A stretch of DNA of 64,000 nucleotides from Viridibacterium silvisoli (GCF_036017035.1 NZ_JAYXHS010000003.1:663853-727852), one strand, 5' to 3'. Positions 16,651 through 26,355 are shown, counted from the first letter of the stretch. Notes: generated from the sequence alone by a model not told the origin. Translations and numbers: made by a program.

Positions 16651-17418
16651 CTAGCCGTTCAACGAGTCGTGCAGGGCCACGTATTCCTGCGTCAGCTTGT
16701 GGCGCGGATCCAGATGGATCATCGGCTTGCTCTGCTGATGTGATTCGCGGATACGCACCGAGCTCGACAGATAGCTGTCCAGGATCGGCAAGCCCTCGTC
16801 CTTCAGTTCCTGGACAATGCGCTGCGGCAGGCTGGCGCGTGGCTGGAACTGGTTCACGACGATGCCCTCGACATGCAGGTTATCGTTGTGATCGCTGCGG
16901 ATCTCTTCGACATTCTCCAGCAGTGAGTACAGCGCACGCCGCGAGAAGTCGTCGCAATCGAAGGGAATGAGGCAACTGTCAGCCGCAATCAAGGCCGAGC
17001 GGGTATAGAAGTTCAACGCGGGCGGCGTATCGATGTAGACGAAATCGAAATCCGCCGACAGCTCTTCCAGCGCCTCGCGCAGTTTGAAAATCTTGTAGCG
17101 CGACTCGAGCTTGCCCATCAGCTCTTCAAGCCGCGGCGACGACGCCATCACCGCAAGATGCGGAAACGGGCTGTCTTGCAGATAGCCCGTGACGGGCAGA
17201 TGTTCGAAGCGCAGGGTCAGGGTCTGCTCGAACAGCTCGGCGCTGGTTTGCTCGACCGCGTCCGCCGCATCGCCAAGCAGGTAGTGGGAAGAATTGCCTT
17301 GCGGATCGAGGTCGATCAACAGGGTGCGCAGCCCTCTCGAAGCCGAAATTGCCGCGAGATTGCAGGCGATCGTCGACTTGCCGACGCCGCCCTTCTGGTT
17401 GAACACGACGCGCTTCAT
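16651..17418 (-). CDS. ParA/MinD-type ATPase without a ParB partner
   Basis: Deviant Walker ATPase of 255 residues. The Walker A motif is NQKGGVGKST near residue 8, with switch motif LLIDLDPQGNSSHY and Walker B-like FVYIDTPPALNF. The start at the ATG at 17418 has a GGAGAGGAAA site; an in-frame upstream start (17469) was rejected. No parB, replication or chemotaxis gene is adjacent, so this is an orphan that might position a cell-surface or pilus complex. The assignment to a specific cargo is open. Confidence 0.88.
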   Translation of the reverse strand: MKRVVFNQKGGVGKSTIACNLAAISASRGLRTLLIDLDPQGNSSHYLLGDAADAVEQTSAELFEQTLTLRFEHLPVTGYLQDSPFPHLAVMASSPRLEELMGKLESRYKIFKLREALEELSADFDFVYIDTPPALNFYTRSALIAADSCLIPFDCDDFSRRALYSLLENVEEIRSDHNDNLHVEGIVVNQFQPRASLPQRIVQELKDEGLPILDSYLSSSVRIRESHQQSKPMIHLDPRHKLTQEYVALHDSLNG

Positions 17419-17648
17419 GGCATTTCCTCTCCGGATTGGGGATGCGCTGCAATTGCTGCATTGTGCCAAAAATAGTCAACGACGCGACCTGAAAGCGCAT
17501 CAGCCGGGTATTTCAGCGCTTGCGCGCAGCACAAACAAATTCGTCAAATCTAATAAAATCGTTAAATACTCACGATCTTTCGGCTGCAGTGTCTGCCATG
17601 CTTGGGGCGTCAAAAAAGCTGGCAAAGCCTGCCTGCAAGGAGTCCCTC

Positions 17649-18473
17649 GTGAGTCACCCAGCCACATCGCGCAGCCGCTACACCCAAGCAATTGCTGCAG
17701 CCCTTTTCCTGTTCAGCAGCCCATTCGCCTCGGCGACGCTGATTGCTTCCGACGAATTCAACTACAACCTCGGCGCCCTGAGCGGTGCGAACGGTGGTTA
17801 CGGCTGGGCAGGCGCATGGACTGCCAGCAGCGGCGCCTCCATCGTCGATCCCGCCATCGATCTGAGCGGCAATCGCGCACTGGCCGTCTCGGCCAACAGC
17901 GATAATCTCGCCTGGCGCACGCTCGCCAACAGCTACTCCGGCGACGTCTACGTCAGCATGCTGATGCAGGTCGGCAGTGGTGCCGTGAGCAGCAATGATT
18001 TCGTCAGCCTGTGGTTCGACATCGTCACCAGCGGCGCCCACACGACGCGTCCGCAAATCGGCATCAAGGCCGACATCAGCGGCAGCAATGACATCTTCGC
18101 GCGCACCACTGGCAGCGGCGGTGCAGTAGCCCCGGACAGCAATGTGGTGGCCGGCCAGACCTTCCTCGTAGTGGGCAAGCTGTCGAAAGTCTCCTCGACC
18201 AACTACAACCAGTTCGACCTGTGGTTCAACCCGAGCGCCGGCGATTTTTCCAGCCCGGACGCCAGCTTCAGCGGCAACTCCGGCCTCAGTGCACTCAGCA
18301 CTCTGGGTCTGCGCAGCGTCAATCTGGATAGCGGCGACACCGTCCTGATCGACAACCTGCGCCTGGGCACGGCATGGAGCGATGTCAGCCCGGTCCCCGA
18401 GCCATCGTCCCTCGCCCTGAGCGCACTCGGCATGTGCGTGCTGATGTGCTATCGCAGGCGCCGCCAGGTTTGA
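17649..18473 (+). CDS. PEP-CTERM sorting-signal protein
   Basis: Secreted protein of 274 residues. A GTG start at 17649 is preceded by a strong AAGGAG site and leads straight into a signal peptide (AIAAALFLFSSPFASA). The body has a LamG-like beta-sandwich feel: FNYNLGALSGANGG, LAWRTL, DNLRLGTAW. The C terminus is a clear PEP-CTERM tag: VPEPSSLALSAL, hydrophobic helix and a YRRRRQV basic end, recognised by exosortase, which is not encoded here. An upstream in-frame ATG at 17520 gives a non-signal leader and was rejected. Cell-surface or extracellular-matrix role is inferred. Confidence 0.88.
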   Translation: MSHPATSRSRYTQAIAAALFLFSSPFASATLIASDEFNYNLGALSGANGGYGWAGAWTASSGASIVDPAIDLSGNRALAVSANSDNLAWRTLANSYSGDVYVSMLMQVGSGAVSSNDFVSLWFDIVTSGAHTTRPQIGIKADISGSNDIFARTTGSGGAVAPDSNVVAGQTFLVVGKLSKVSSTNYNQFDLWFNPSAGDFSSPDASFSGNSGLSALSTLGLRSVNLDSGDTVLIDNLRLGTAWSDVSPVPEPSSLALSALGMCVLMCYRRRRQV

Positions 18474-18553
18474 GCTGAACGGCAGGGCCGCGGGTGAGCC
18501 ATGGGCCGCTACAATGCGCGCTCATTTCAATCGCTCGCTCATGAGGACGCCTG

Positions 18554-19057
18554 ATGCCTCCGGCCCAACCCTGCCGCCGTTTCCTGGATCACTTGTCCCG
18601 CAAGCTCGTCTGCACCCTGCTTGCCAGCCTGTTGTGCTGGAGCCAGACCGCCTCCGCAGCCGAGTACCTCAGCTTCGGCGGTTTCTCACGTCACTTTGAC
18701 CGGGATCTCGATCTCAACGAGGTCAATCCCGGCATCGGCTATGGCCGTGACTTCACCTGGGACAGCCACCCGGACATGGATCTGTCATGGGAACTCGGCG
18801 TCTTCAAGAACAGCCTGCGTCGTGCCGCCTTCTACGGCACGCTCAGCTATGCCCCATGGCACCCCGCCGAAGGCTGGAGAGTCGGCGCCATGGCCGGCCT
18901 GTCGAGTGGCTACCACCAGTCAGCCGTCGTACCGCTGGTCCTTCCGTTTGTTGAATGGCGTTTCCAGCGCCTCGGCCTGCAGGCCCTCGTCATACCTACG
19001 ATCAAGCCCTACGTCGACGGTGCCGTCGTCTTGCAGTTCAAGTGGCGCGTTGACTGA
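18554..19057 (+). CDS. Small outer-membrane beta-barrel-like hypothetical protein
   Basis: Secreted protein of 167 residues with a signal peptide ending near TASAAEY. The mature part (~130 aa) shows alternating strands typical of an eight-strand barrel: YLSFGGFSRHF, NPGIGYGRDF, WELGVFKNSLRRAAFYGTLS, VGAMAGLSSGYH, VVPLVLPFVEWRF, and a terminal strand VVLQFKWRVD. The pattern recalls a family of small barrels seen in proteobacteria and phages, and loosely PagL/PagP, but no catalytic residues can be assigned. Function unknown. Confidence 0.72.
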   Translation: MPPAQPCRRFLDHLSRKLVCTLLASLLCWSQTASAAEYLSFGGFSRHFDRDLDLNEVNPGIGYGRDFTWDSHPDMDLSWELGVFKNSLRRAAFYGTLSYAPWHPAEGWRVGAMAGLSSGYHQSAVVPLVLPFVEWRFQRLGLQALVIPTIKPYVDGAVVLQFKWRVD

Positions 19058-19179
19058 CCTGACTGGCCGACAGCAGGCAGGCGCCTGACAGAAACGTGTG
19101 GTACAAAGCCTGCTTGGCCTTGCCATCCGATCACGATGTCATGCGGCCGCATCACCACCCGACACTCCCGTAACCGACC

Positions 19180-19575
19180 ATGACCCACAACACCCGCTCC
19201 TCGCGTCTGTCGCAGCGCCTCGCCTCCCATCTCGGCAGACTCCTGTTGGTCGGTAGCCTCGCCGCGGGTATCGGCGCAGCGCAGGCCCAGCAACTCACGC
19301 CCGCACAGATTGCCTACGTCAAGGCTGAAACGCGCAAGGCCGACGAGGCCTACGTCAAGGACGTCGCCGAGATCGTCGGCACGCGTAGCAGCACCGTGGC
19401 CAAGATCATGCCCGAGCACGGGCGCATCACCGACCCGGTCGCCCGCCTCATTGCCGGGCTGGAGCAGCGCCTTGGCAAGCCACTGACAGATGATCAGAAG
19501 ACAGCCATCCAGGCAGCTTCGCTGCAACGGCAGAAGCACGTCGACTGGGCGGGTCAGAACGCCCGCAATCGTTGA
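19180..19575 (+). CDS. Small secreted hypothetical protein
   Basis: Protein of 131 residues with a signal peptide (LLLVGSLAAGIGAAQA) and a mature helical, charged domain of about 90 residues (TPAQIAYVKAETRKADEAYV...). It contains no cysteine. It lies 33 bases before the rhomboid gene and could be co-transcribed with it. I do not recognise the family. Confidence 0.65.
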   Translation: MTHNTRSSRLSQRLASHLGRLLLVGSLAAGIGAAQAQQLTPAQIAYVKAETRKADEAYVKDVAEIVGTRSSTVAKIMPEHGRITDPVARLIAGLEQRLGKPLTDDQKTAIQAASLQRQKHVDWAGQNARNR

Positions 19576-19608
19576 AAACGATTGCAGTAACGCCGGGACC
19601 CGACGCGC

Positions 19609-20715
19609 TTGGACGAAGATGAATTCATCGAGCGCCTGCACACGCGCATCGAACGCATCTGGCTGACCTATGCACTGATCGCGACCTGCGCAGTCGTTTT
19701 CCTGATTGAACTCTGGCAGTCGCGTAGCTGGTGGACGGTGCGCAGCGATGTCTTGCTGAGCATGGGTGCGAGCTTCGGCCCCAAGGTGCAAAGCGGTGAA
19801 ACCTGGCGTCTGTTGAGCGCCGTATTCCTGCACGGCAACCCCTTACATCTCGCGCTCAACATGCTGGCGCTGTGGCAGATCGGCCATTTCATCGAACGCA
19901 TATATGGACGCAGCGGCGCCTTGCTGCTGTTCGTCGCTTGCGGACTGATGGGCTCGCTGGCCAGCATCTGGTGGCGCACCCAAGGGCTCAGCGTCGGTGC
20001 TTCAGGCGCAATCTTCGGCCTCTACGGAGCCTTGCTGGTCTGGCTGATCCGTCGCCGTCACGATGTGCCGATGGGGATCCTCAAGAAACTACGCAGCGGC
20101 ACCCTCGGCTTCATCGGCTATTCCCTGTTCGCTGGCATCGCCCTGCCCGGCATAGACAACGCCGCTCACATCGGCGGCCTGCTGGGAGGCATGCTGTTAA
20201 GCCTCGGGATGGCAGCACCGTTCGACCGGTCTCCTGCCAGCCAATGGCGCCGCCGCTCAACCTGGCTGGCACTACTGGCCACGGCAGCATGCGCGACAGC
20301 CCTGTGGCGCACCACGCCGCAGGTCGCAGTGGCCTGGCAACAACATGTGGAGTTCGCCGAAGTCGCACGCAACTTCGCTCAACACGACGCACAACTCGAA
20401 CAGCAGGTGCAAGCACTGCTGGAGCAGGTGCGGCAACGGCAGATTGCGTCGGTCGCGGCGGGGCGTGAGCTCGACGAGGTATTGCTGCCCGCCTGGCAGA
20501 TGCAGATCAACCGCCTGGCCTCGATCCCGACAGGAGACGCCGACCGGCCACGCCACCAGGCCTTGCTCAACTACGCCGGCCTGCATGGCAGCTCATTACA
20601 ACTGCTTGCGCGCGGCTTGATGACCGGACAGCCGGGATGGTTGCAACTGGCCCACCAACGCCAGCTCGAAGCACAAGCGGCTTTGCTCGGCACGCGCGAA
20701 CGGTCTGCGCGATAA
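19609..20715 (+). CDS. Rhomboid family intramembrane serine protease
   Basis: Membrane protease of 368 residues. The catalytic Ser132 lies in GASGAIFGLYGALL and the catalytic His187 in NAAHIGGLLGG; the H-x-x-x-x-N region is HLALNMLALWQIG. About seven hydrophobic helices are visible, then a soluble C-terminal extension of roughly 110 residues rich in Gln/Leu with coiled-coil character. The only start compatible with a full first helix is a TTG at 19609 without an evident ribosome site, so the start is weakly supported. Its substrate is unknown. Confidence 0.88.
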   Translation: MDEDEFIERLHTRIERIWLTYALIATCAVVFLIELWQSRSWWTVRSDVLLSMGASFGPKVQSGETWRLLSAVFLHGNPLHLALNMLALWQIGHFIERIYGRSGALLLFVACGLMGSLASIWWRTQGLSVGASGAIFGLYGALLVWLIRRRHDVPMGILKKLRSGTLGFIGYSLFAGIALPGIDNAAHIGGLLGGMLLSLGMAAPFDRSPASQWRRRSTWLALLATAACATALWRTTPQVAVAWQQHVEFAEVARNFAQHDAQLEQQVQALLEQVRQRQIASVAAGRELDEVLLPAWQMQINRLASIPTGDADRPRHQALLNYAGLHGSSLQLLARGLMTGQPGWLQLAHQRQLEAQAALLGTRERSAR

Positions 20716-20800
20716 TGCCGCAAAGCATGACGATGACCGCACGCCACACCAGATCACGGCGCGCGGCCCCAGGACGCTCCCGGAATCAGAAAGCCCGATC

Positions 20801-21961
20801 ATGGCCAAAGGCACTACGCGTCAACTGAACTTCCACGACTTCTCCGACCCGACAACAGGCATGCGCGTCACACGCCTGACGCCGCCCGAGATCATCAGTC
20901 ACCGCAATTACTTCTATCAGAAGTGCTTTTTCAACGATGGCTCGCAGCTGATGTTCGGCTCCGAGTTCGACAGCACCATGAACCACTGGCTGGTCGATCT
21001 CGGCACCGGCCTCGCCCGCCAGCTCACCGAGGGTTCTGGCTGCAACACGCACGGCGCTTTCCTGTCACCAGACGACAAGCACCTCTACTACGTGCGCAAT
21101 AGTGACCAGCTGCGCCGCGTCGACCTGCAGACGCTGGATGAGGAGGTGGTCTATGGCGTGCCCGAACTCTGGAAAGGTGCCGGCACCTGGGTACCGAACA
21201 CGGCGTGCACGAAATTCGCTGCGATGGAGATCTGGGAGGCTGACCGCGTCACCGACAGCACAGGCTGGGAACGCTTCACCAAACAGTTCTACAAAACACC
21301 ACGCAGCCGTCTGATTTCCATCGACGGCACGACCGGTAAGGCGAAGACGATCCTTGAGCAACGGATGTACATGGGCCACCCCATGTACCGCCCCTTCCAC
21401 GACGAGACCATGGGCTTCTGCCACGAGGGCCCGCACGACCTCGTCGATGCGCGCATGTGGCTGATCGACGAAAACGGCGAGCACCTGCGCAAGGTCAAGA
21501 CCCACGCACCCGGCGAGAGCTGCATGCACGAGTTCTGGGTGCCGGATGGCTCGCGCATGATCTACGTGAGCTACGTAAAGGGTGAGCAGAACCGTTTCGT
21601 CTGGGCAGCTGACCCGGTCACGCTGAAAAACGAAATGCTCATGCCCATGCCGCCCTGCTCGCACATCATGAGCAACTACGACGGCACGCTGCTTGTAGGC
21701 GACGGCGCGGGGCAACTCGAAGATGTCTCCGACCAGGAAGGCCACGCCTTCGAGCCAGACCCTTACCTGCACGTCTTCGACCTGAAGCGCCGCACGACGC
21801 AACGCATCTGCGCGCACAACAGCTCCTGGCGCGAATACAAGGGCAGCCACCAGACCAGCCATCCGCACCCCTCGTTCACGCCAGACGACAAACGCGTCCT
21901 GTTCACCAGCGACTTCGAGGGCATGCCGGCGGTGTACCTGGCCGACATCCCGGCGTTCTGA
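20801..21961 (+). CDS. ogl: Oligogalacturonate lyase (PL22)
   Basis: Cleaves short (often unsaturated) oligogalacturonides to 4-deoxy-L-threo-5-hexosulose uronate; cytosolic, as no signal peptide is seen. The 386 residues match the family, a seven-blade beta-propeller. The metal-binding Gln351, His354 and His356 (HQTSHPHPSF) correspond in spacing to those of the characterised Yersinia enzyme, and MGFCHEGPHDLVDARMW carries the active-site His region. It stands alone, 6.6 kb from the main pectinase cluster and on the opposite strand. Confidence 0.95.
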   Translation: MAKGTTRQLNFHDFSDPTTGMRVTRLTPPEIISHRNYFYQKCFFNDGSQLMFGSEFDSTMNHWLVDLGTGLARQLTEGSGCNTHGAFLSPDDKHLYYVRNSDQLRRVDLQTLDEEVVYGVPELWKGAGTWVPNTACTKFAAMEIWEADRVTDSTGWERFTKQFYKTPRSRLISIDGTTGKAKTILEQRMYMGHPMYRPFHDETMGFCHEGPHDLVDARMWLIDENGEHLRKVKTHAPGESCMHEFWVPDGSRMIYVSYVKGEQNRFVWAADPVTLKNEMLMPMPPCSHIMSNYDGTLLVGDGAGQLEDVSDQEGHAFEPDPYLHVFDLKRRTTQRICAHNSSWREYKGSHQTSHPHPSFTPDDKRVLFTSDFEGMPAVYLADIPAF

Positions 21962-22041
21962 AGGCAGGTCAAAAAGTGCGTCGTCGCAGGCTGCAAGGCC
22001 ACGGCCGACGCACTTGACGGGAGACCGGAAGGGCCGCCCCT

Positions 22042-22049
22042 GTTATAAT
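22042..22049 (+). promoter_or_regulatory. Extended -10 promoter for the ribF-ileS operon
   Basis: TGTTATAAT (22041-22049) is a perfect TATAAT with an extended -10 TG, 24 bases before the ribF ATG. A TTGACG at 22014-22019 is 24 bases away, too far for a normal -35, so the extended -10 probably carries the promoter. Confidence 0.6.
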
Positions 22050-22072
22050 TTGACCTTTTTTCTCAGCAAGTT

Positions 22073-23008
22073 ATGCAGGTTTTCCGCGGCATCCCCACAT
22101 ACAACGAGCGTCCATGCGTGCTGACCATCGGCAACTTCGATGGCGTGCACCTTGGCCATCAGGCCTTGCTGGCGCGTTTGCGCCACCGCGCCGCCACGCT
22201 CGGGCTGCCCTCTGCGGTCATGACTTTCGAGCCGCTGCCGCGCGAATATTTCGCCCAGAACGACGCACCGCCACGCCTGACCAGCTTGCGCCGCAAGCTT
22301 GAACTGCTCGAAGCGCAAGGCGTCAATCAGGTTTACGTGCAGCCTTTCAACGCCGCGTTTTCGTCGCTGTCGGCCGAAGACTTCATCGATCGCGTGCTGG
22401 TGCGTGGCTTGCGCGCACGGCACCTGCTGATCGGCGACGACTTCTGCTTCGGCAAGGGCCGCCAGGGCAATTTCGAAACCCTGCGCGCCGCCGGTGATCT
22501 GCGTGGCTTCCGCGTCGAAGCCCTCGACACCGTAGACCTGGGCGGCGAGCGCGTCTCCAGCTCCGCCGTTCGCGCCGCCATGCTTGAAGGCGACATGGTG
22601 CATGCCAATATGTTGTTGGGAGCGCCCTTCGAAGTGGTCGGCCGCGTCATGCATGGCGACAAGATCGGCCGCACGATCGGCTTTCCGACGGCGAACATCC
22701 AGCTGCGCCAGAAGACCATGCCCTTGTCGGGCATCTTTGCAGTGACGGTTGCCGGTGGCCCGCTCGATCACGTGCCCGGCGCAGCAAGCCTCGGCGTACG
22801 CCCGACGATTGGCGACAAGCTGGCGCTGCGCCTCGAAGTCTTCGTGCTGGACTTCGATGGCGATCTCTATCACCAGCAGTTGCGGGTGCGCTTCTGGCGC
22901 AAGATCCGCAACGAAGCGAAATACGATTCGCTCACAGAACTGACAACGGCGATTGCCAGGGACTGTGAGCAAGTGCGGCAGTACTTCGCCACCGGCGACA
23001 ACTACTGA
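22073..23008 (+). CDS. ribF: Bifunctional riboflavin kinase/FAD synthetase
   Basis: Makes FMN and FAD; 311 residues, standard length. The N-terminal nucleotidyltransferase domain shows TIGNFDGVHLGHQALL, MTFEPLPREYF and LLIGDDFCFGKGRQGN; the C-terminal flavokinase domain shows GRVMHGDKIGRTIGFPTANI and GVASLGVRPTIGDK-like sequence (GAASLGVRPTIGD). First gene of a housekeeping operon with ileS, lspA, fkpB and ispH, the standard betaproteobacterial order. Confidence 0.97.
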   Translation: MQVFRGIPTYNERPCVLTIGNFDGVHLGHQALLARLRHRAATLGLPSAVMTFEPLPREYFAQNDAPPRLTSLRRKLELLEAQGVNQVYVQPFNAAFSSLSAEDFIDRVLVRGLRARHLLIGDDFCFGKGRQGNFETLRAAGDLRGFRVEALDTVDLGGERVSSSAVRAAMLEGDMVHANMLLGAPFEVVGRVMHGDKIGRTIGFPTANIQLRQKTMPLSGIFAVTVAGGPLDHVPGAASLGVRPTIGDKLALRLEVFVLDFDGDLYHQQLRVRFWRKIRNEAKYDSLTELTTAIARDCEQVRQYFATGDNY

Positions 23009-23062
23009 GCACTGCACTGAACCAACGAATTTTTGACCTCAATCGAGCTTTTCGAGAAAACA

Positions 23063-25855
23063 ATGGCCGAGTACCGACAGACACTGAACATGCCCGACAC
23101 CGCGTTTCCCATGCGCGGTGATCTGCCCAAGCGCGAGCCGGGCTGGGTTGCGCAATGGCAACAGAAAAAGCTGTACGAAAAGATTCGTGCTGCGTCTGCC
23201 GGTCGCCCGAAGTTCATTCTTCACGACGGCCCGCCGTATGCCAACGGCAACATCCACATCGGCCACGCGCTGAACAAGATCCTCAAGGACATCATCGTCC
23301 GCTCGAAGACGCTGGCCGGTTTCGACGCGCCCTACGTGCCGGGCTGGGATTGCCACGGCCTGCCGATCGAACACAAGGTCGAAGTCACGCACGGCAAGAA
23401 CCTGCCGGGCGACAAGGTGCGTGAACTTTCACGTGCTTACGCAGCCGAACAAGTTGAAGGCCAGAAGAAAGACTTTATCCGCCTCGGCGTGCTGGGCGAC
23501 TGGAACAATCCTTACCGCACGATGGACTTCGGCAACGAGGCCGGCGAGATCCGCGCGCTCGGCACCATGGTCAAGAACGGCTGGGTGTTCAAGGGCCTCA
23601 AGCCGGTGAACTGGTGCTTCGATTGCGGCTCGGCGCTGGCAGAGGCGGAAGTCGAATACGAAGACAAGAAGTCCGACGCCATCGACGTGGCCTTCGCCTG
23701 CGGCCAGCCGGAGCAACTCGCCGTCGCATTCCATCTGGATAGCCTGCCGAAGACCGCCTACGCGGTGATCTGGACGACAACCCCATGGACGATCCCCGCC
23801 AACCAGGCGCTGAACATCCATCCTGAACTGGACTACGCGCTGGTCGATATCGGCGACAAGCTGCTGGTGCTGGCCGCTGAGCTCGTCGAGAGCTGCCTGA
23901 AGCGCTATGGCCTCGAAGGCCAAGTGATCGGCACGGCCAAGGGCTCGCGTCTGGCCAGCATCGAATTCAAGCACCCGCTCTACGACCGCGTCTCGCCCGT
24001 GTATCTCGCCGAGTACGTCGGCGTCGATGCAGGTACCGGCATCGTGCATTGCGCACCGGCCTATGGCGTGGACGACTTCAACATCTGGCGCGCCAATGGT
24101 CGTGGCTTCGACGAGATCCTGAATCCCGTCCAGGGCAATGGCGTGTATGTGCCGGGCCTGGAATTCTTCGGTGGCCAGTTCATCTGGAAGGCCAATCCGA
24201 ACATCGTGGCAAAGCTCGCCGAAGTGGGTGCGCTGCTCAAGCACGAAACCATCACGCACAGCTACATGCATTGCTGGCGTCACAAGACGCCGCTGATCTA
24301 TCGCGCCACGGCGCAATGGTTCGTCGGCATGGACCTGCGCCCCGGAGATGGTGCTTCCCTGCGCGAGCGCGCGCTGCAAGCCGTCGAGGAAACGCAGTTC
24401 TTCCCGGCCTGGGGCAAGCCACGTCTGCACGCCATGCTCGCCAATCGCCCCGACTGGTGCATCTCGCGCCAGCGCAACTGGGGCGTGCCGATCCCGTTCT
24501 TCCTGCATAACGAAACCGGTGAGCTGCACCCACGCACGCTGGAACTGGTCGAGGAAGTTGCGAAGCGCGTCGAGCAAGGCGGTATCGAAGCCTGGTTCAA
24601 GCTCGATGCAGCCGAACTGCTCGGCGACGAAGCGTCGCAGTACCGCAAGATCAACGACACGCTGGACGTGTGGTTTGATTCCGGCACCACCCATCTGCAT
24701 GTCATGCGCGGCTCGCACGCCGATCAGCACGCCTACCCGGCCGATCTTTATCTCGAAGGCTCGGACCAGCATCGCGGCTGGTTCCACTCGTCCCTGCTGA
24801 CGGGTTGCACCATCGACGGCCGCGCGCCATACAAGGCGCTGCTGACGCACGGCTTCGTGGTCGATGGCCAAGGCCGCAAGATGAGCAAGTCGCTCGGCAA
24901 CACGGTCGTGCCGCAGGAGGTGTCGGACAAGCTCGGTTCGGAAATCCTGCGCCTGTGGGCCGCATCGACCGACTACTCGGGCGAAGTGTCGATCAGCAAG
25001 GAAATCCTCGACCGCGTCGTCGAGACCTATCGCCGCATCCGCAACACGCTGCGCTTCCTGCTTGCCAACACGGCTGACTTCGATTTCGCGGCGGAGGCAC
25101 TGCCGGTCGAGCAATGGTTCGAGATCGATCGCTACGCGCTGTCACTCACGCGCCAGCTCGCCGATCAGGCGGAAGCGGATTACGCCAGCTACGATTTCCA
25201 GCGCGTGATCCAGGCGCTGCAGATCTTCTGCTCGGAAGACCTCGGCGGCTTCTACCTCGACATCCTCAAGGACCGTCTCTACACGAGCGCTCCGAAGTCT
25301 GTTGCACGTCGTTCCGCACAGACCGCGCTGTGGCACATCACGCAGACCGTCGTGAAGCTGATGGCGCCGGTGCTGTCGTTCACCGCGGAAGAAATCTGGT
25401 CAGTGCTGAACGGCAATGCCGACGACAGCATCATGCTGCACGCCTTCCACAAATTGCCCGACGCCAACATCGATGCCGACGCACTGGAACGCTGGTCGAC
25501 GATCCGCGCCGTGCGTGCCGAAGCGATGAAGGTCATCGAAGCCGTGCGTACCGAGGGCAAGGTCGGCTCGTCGTTGCAGGCCGAACTGAGCCTGTCGGCA
25601 AGCGGCGCGAAGTACCGCGCGCTGTCTTCGCTTGGCGATGATCTGCGCTTCGTGTTCATCACCTCGCGCAGCGAAGTCAGCGAAGTGGTAAGCGAAGCGG
25701 ACGAGAAGATCGTCGCGACGCCGACCAGCCACGCCAAGTGCGCGCGCTGCTGGCACTACCGCGCCGACGTCGGCAGCAACGCCGCACACCCGGAACTTTG
25801 CGGACGCTGTGATGCCAACCTGCACGGTAGCGGCGAACAACGGAAATACGCATGA
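23063..25855 (+). CDS. ileS: Isoleucyl-tRNA synthetase
   Basis: Class I aminoacyl-tRNA synthetase of 930 residues. The HIGH motif is NIHIGHALNK, the KMSKS motif is GRKMSKSLGN, the editing domain carries the TTPWTIPANQALN stretch, and the C-terminal zinc finger has CARCWHYR and LCGRCDANL. The ATG at 23063 was preferred; an in-frame TTG at 23033 would add ten residues. The stop overlaps the lspA start (ATGA). Confidence 0.97.
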   Translation: MAEYRQTLNMPDTAFPMRGDLPKREPGWVAQWQQKKLYEKIRAASAGRPKFILHDGPPYANGNIHIGHALNKILKDIIVRSKTLAGFDAPYVPGWDCHGLPIEHKVEVTHGKNLPGDKVRELSRAYAAEQVEGQKKDFIRLGVLGDWNNPYRTMDFGNEAGEIRALGTMVKNGWVFKGLKPVNWCFDCGSALAEAEVEYEDKKSDAIDVAFACGQPEQLAVAFHLDSLPKTAYAVIWTTTPWTIPANQALNIHPELDYALVDIGDKLLVLAAELVESCLKRYGLEGQVIGTAKGSRLASIEFKHPLYDRVSPVYLAEYVGVDAGTGIVHCAPAYGVDDFNIWRANGRGFDEILNPVQGNGVYVPGLEFFGGQFIWKANPNIVAKLAEVGALLKHETITHSYMHCWRHKTPLIYRATAQWFVGMDLRPGDGASLRERALQAVEETQFFPAWGKPRLHAMLANRPDWCISRQRNWGVPIPFFLHNETGELHPRTLELVEEVAKRVEQGGIEAWFKLDAAELLGDEASQYRKINDTLDVWFDSGTTHLHVMRGSHADQHAYPADLYLEGSDQHRGWFHSSLLTGCTIDGRAPYKALLTHGFVVDGQGRKMSKSLGNTVVPQEVSDKLGSEILRLWAASTDYSGEVSISKEILDRVVETYRRIRNTLRFLLANTADFDFAAEALPVEQWFEIDRYALSLTRQLADQAEADYASYDFQRVIQALQIFCSEDLGGFYLDILKDRLYTSAPKSVARRSAQTALWHITQTVVKLMAPVLSFTAEEIWSVLNGNADDSIMLHAFHKLPDANIDADALERWSTIRAVRAEAMKVIEAVRTEGKVGSSLQAELSLSASGAKYRALSSLGDDLRFVFITSRSEVSEVVSEADEKIVATPTSHAKCARCWHYRADVGSNAAHPELCGRCDANLHGSGEQRKYA

Positions 25856-26355
25856 GCATGGCAACGTCGAAGCGTTTCATCTTCTGGCTGATCCTTGCTG
25901 TCGTGGTCGTCGTACTCGACCAGGTCAGCAAGCAGGTCGTGCTGGCGCATCTGACCTATGGCCAGAGCATCCAGGTCACCAGCTTCTTCGATCTGGTGCT
26001 GCTCTACAACCCGGGCGCGGCCTTCAGTTTCCTGGCCAACCATGACGGCTGGCAACGCTGGTTCTTCATCGTCCTGGCCTTCGTGATCTGCTCATGGCTC
26101 GTCGCACTGGTGCGCAAGCACCAGGCCGAGACGCTGCAACCACTGGCCTTCTCGCTGGTGATTGGCGGCGCGATCGGCAACGTCATCGACCGCTTCCAGA
26201 TCGGTGCCGTGGTCGACTTCCTGTATTTCCACATCGGCGCACACGGCTGGCCCGCGTTCAATCTCGCGGACTCGGCCATCTGTCTCGGCGTGGGTCTGAT
26301 GATCCTGTCGCAATTGCGCGAAGCCCGCGCAGCAAAGAAAGTTTCCGCATCATGA
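25852..26355 (+). CDS. lspA: Lipoprotein signal peptidase (signal peptidase II)
   Basis: Aspartic membrane peptidase that removes lipoprotein signal peptides; 167 residues with four membrane helices. The catalytic pair is Asp113 (GNVIDRFQIGAVVDF) and Asp140 (FNLADSAICLGV), at the same spacing as E. coli. It overlaps ileS upstream and fkpB downstream by ATGA junctions. Confidence 0.97.
   Translation: MSMATSKRFIFWLILAVVVVVLDQVSKQVVLAHLTYGQSIQVTSFFDLVLLYNPGAAFSFLANHDGWQRWFFIVLAFVICSWLVALVRKHQAETLQPLAFSLVIGGAIGNVIDRFQIGAVVDFLYFHIGAHGWPAFNLADSAICLGVGLMILSQLREARAAKKVSAS

Noticed and set aside
23033..23062. Upstream TTG start for ileS
   Set aside because: Ten extra residues are not needed; the ATG at 23063 gives the usual N terminus.
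23429..25114. 561-codon minus-strand frame inside ileS
   Set aside because: Antisense shadow; ileS on the other strand has HIGH, KMSKS and zinc finger intact.
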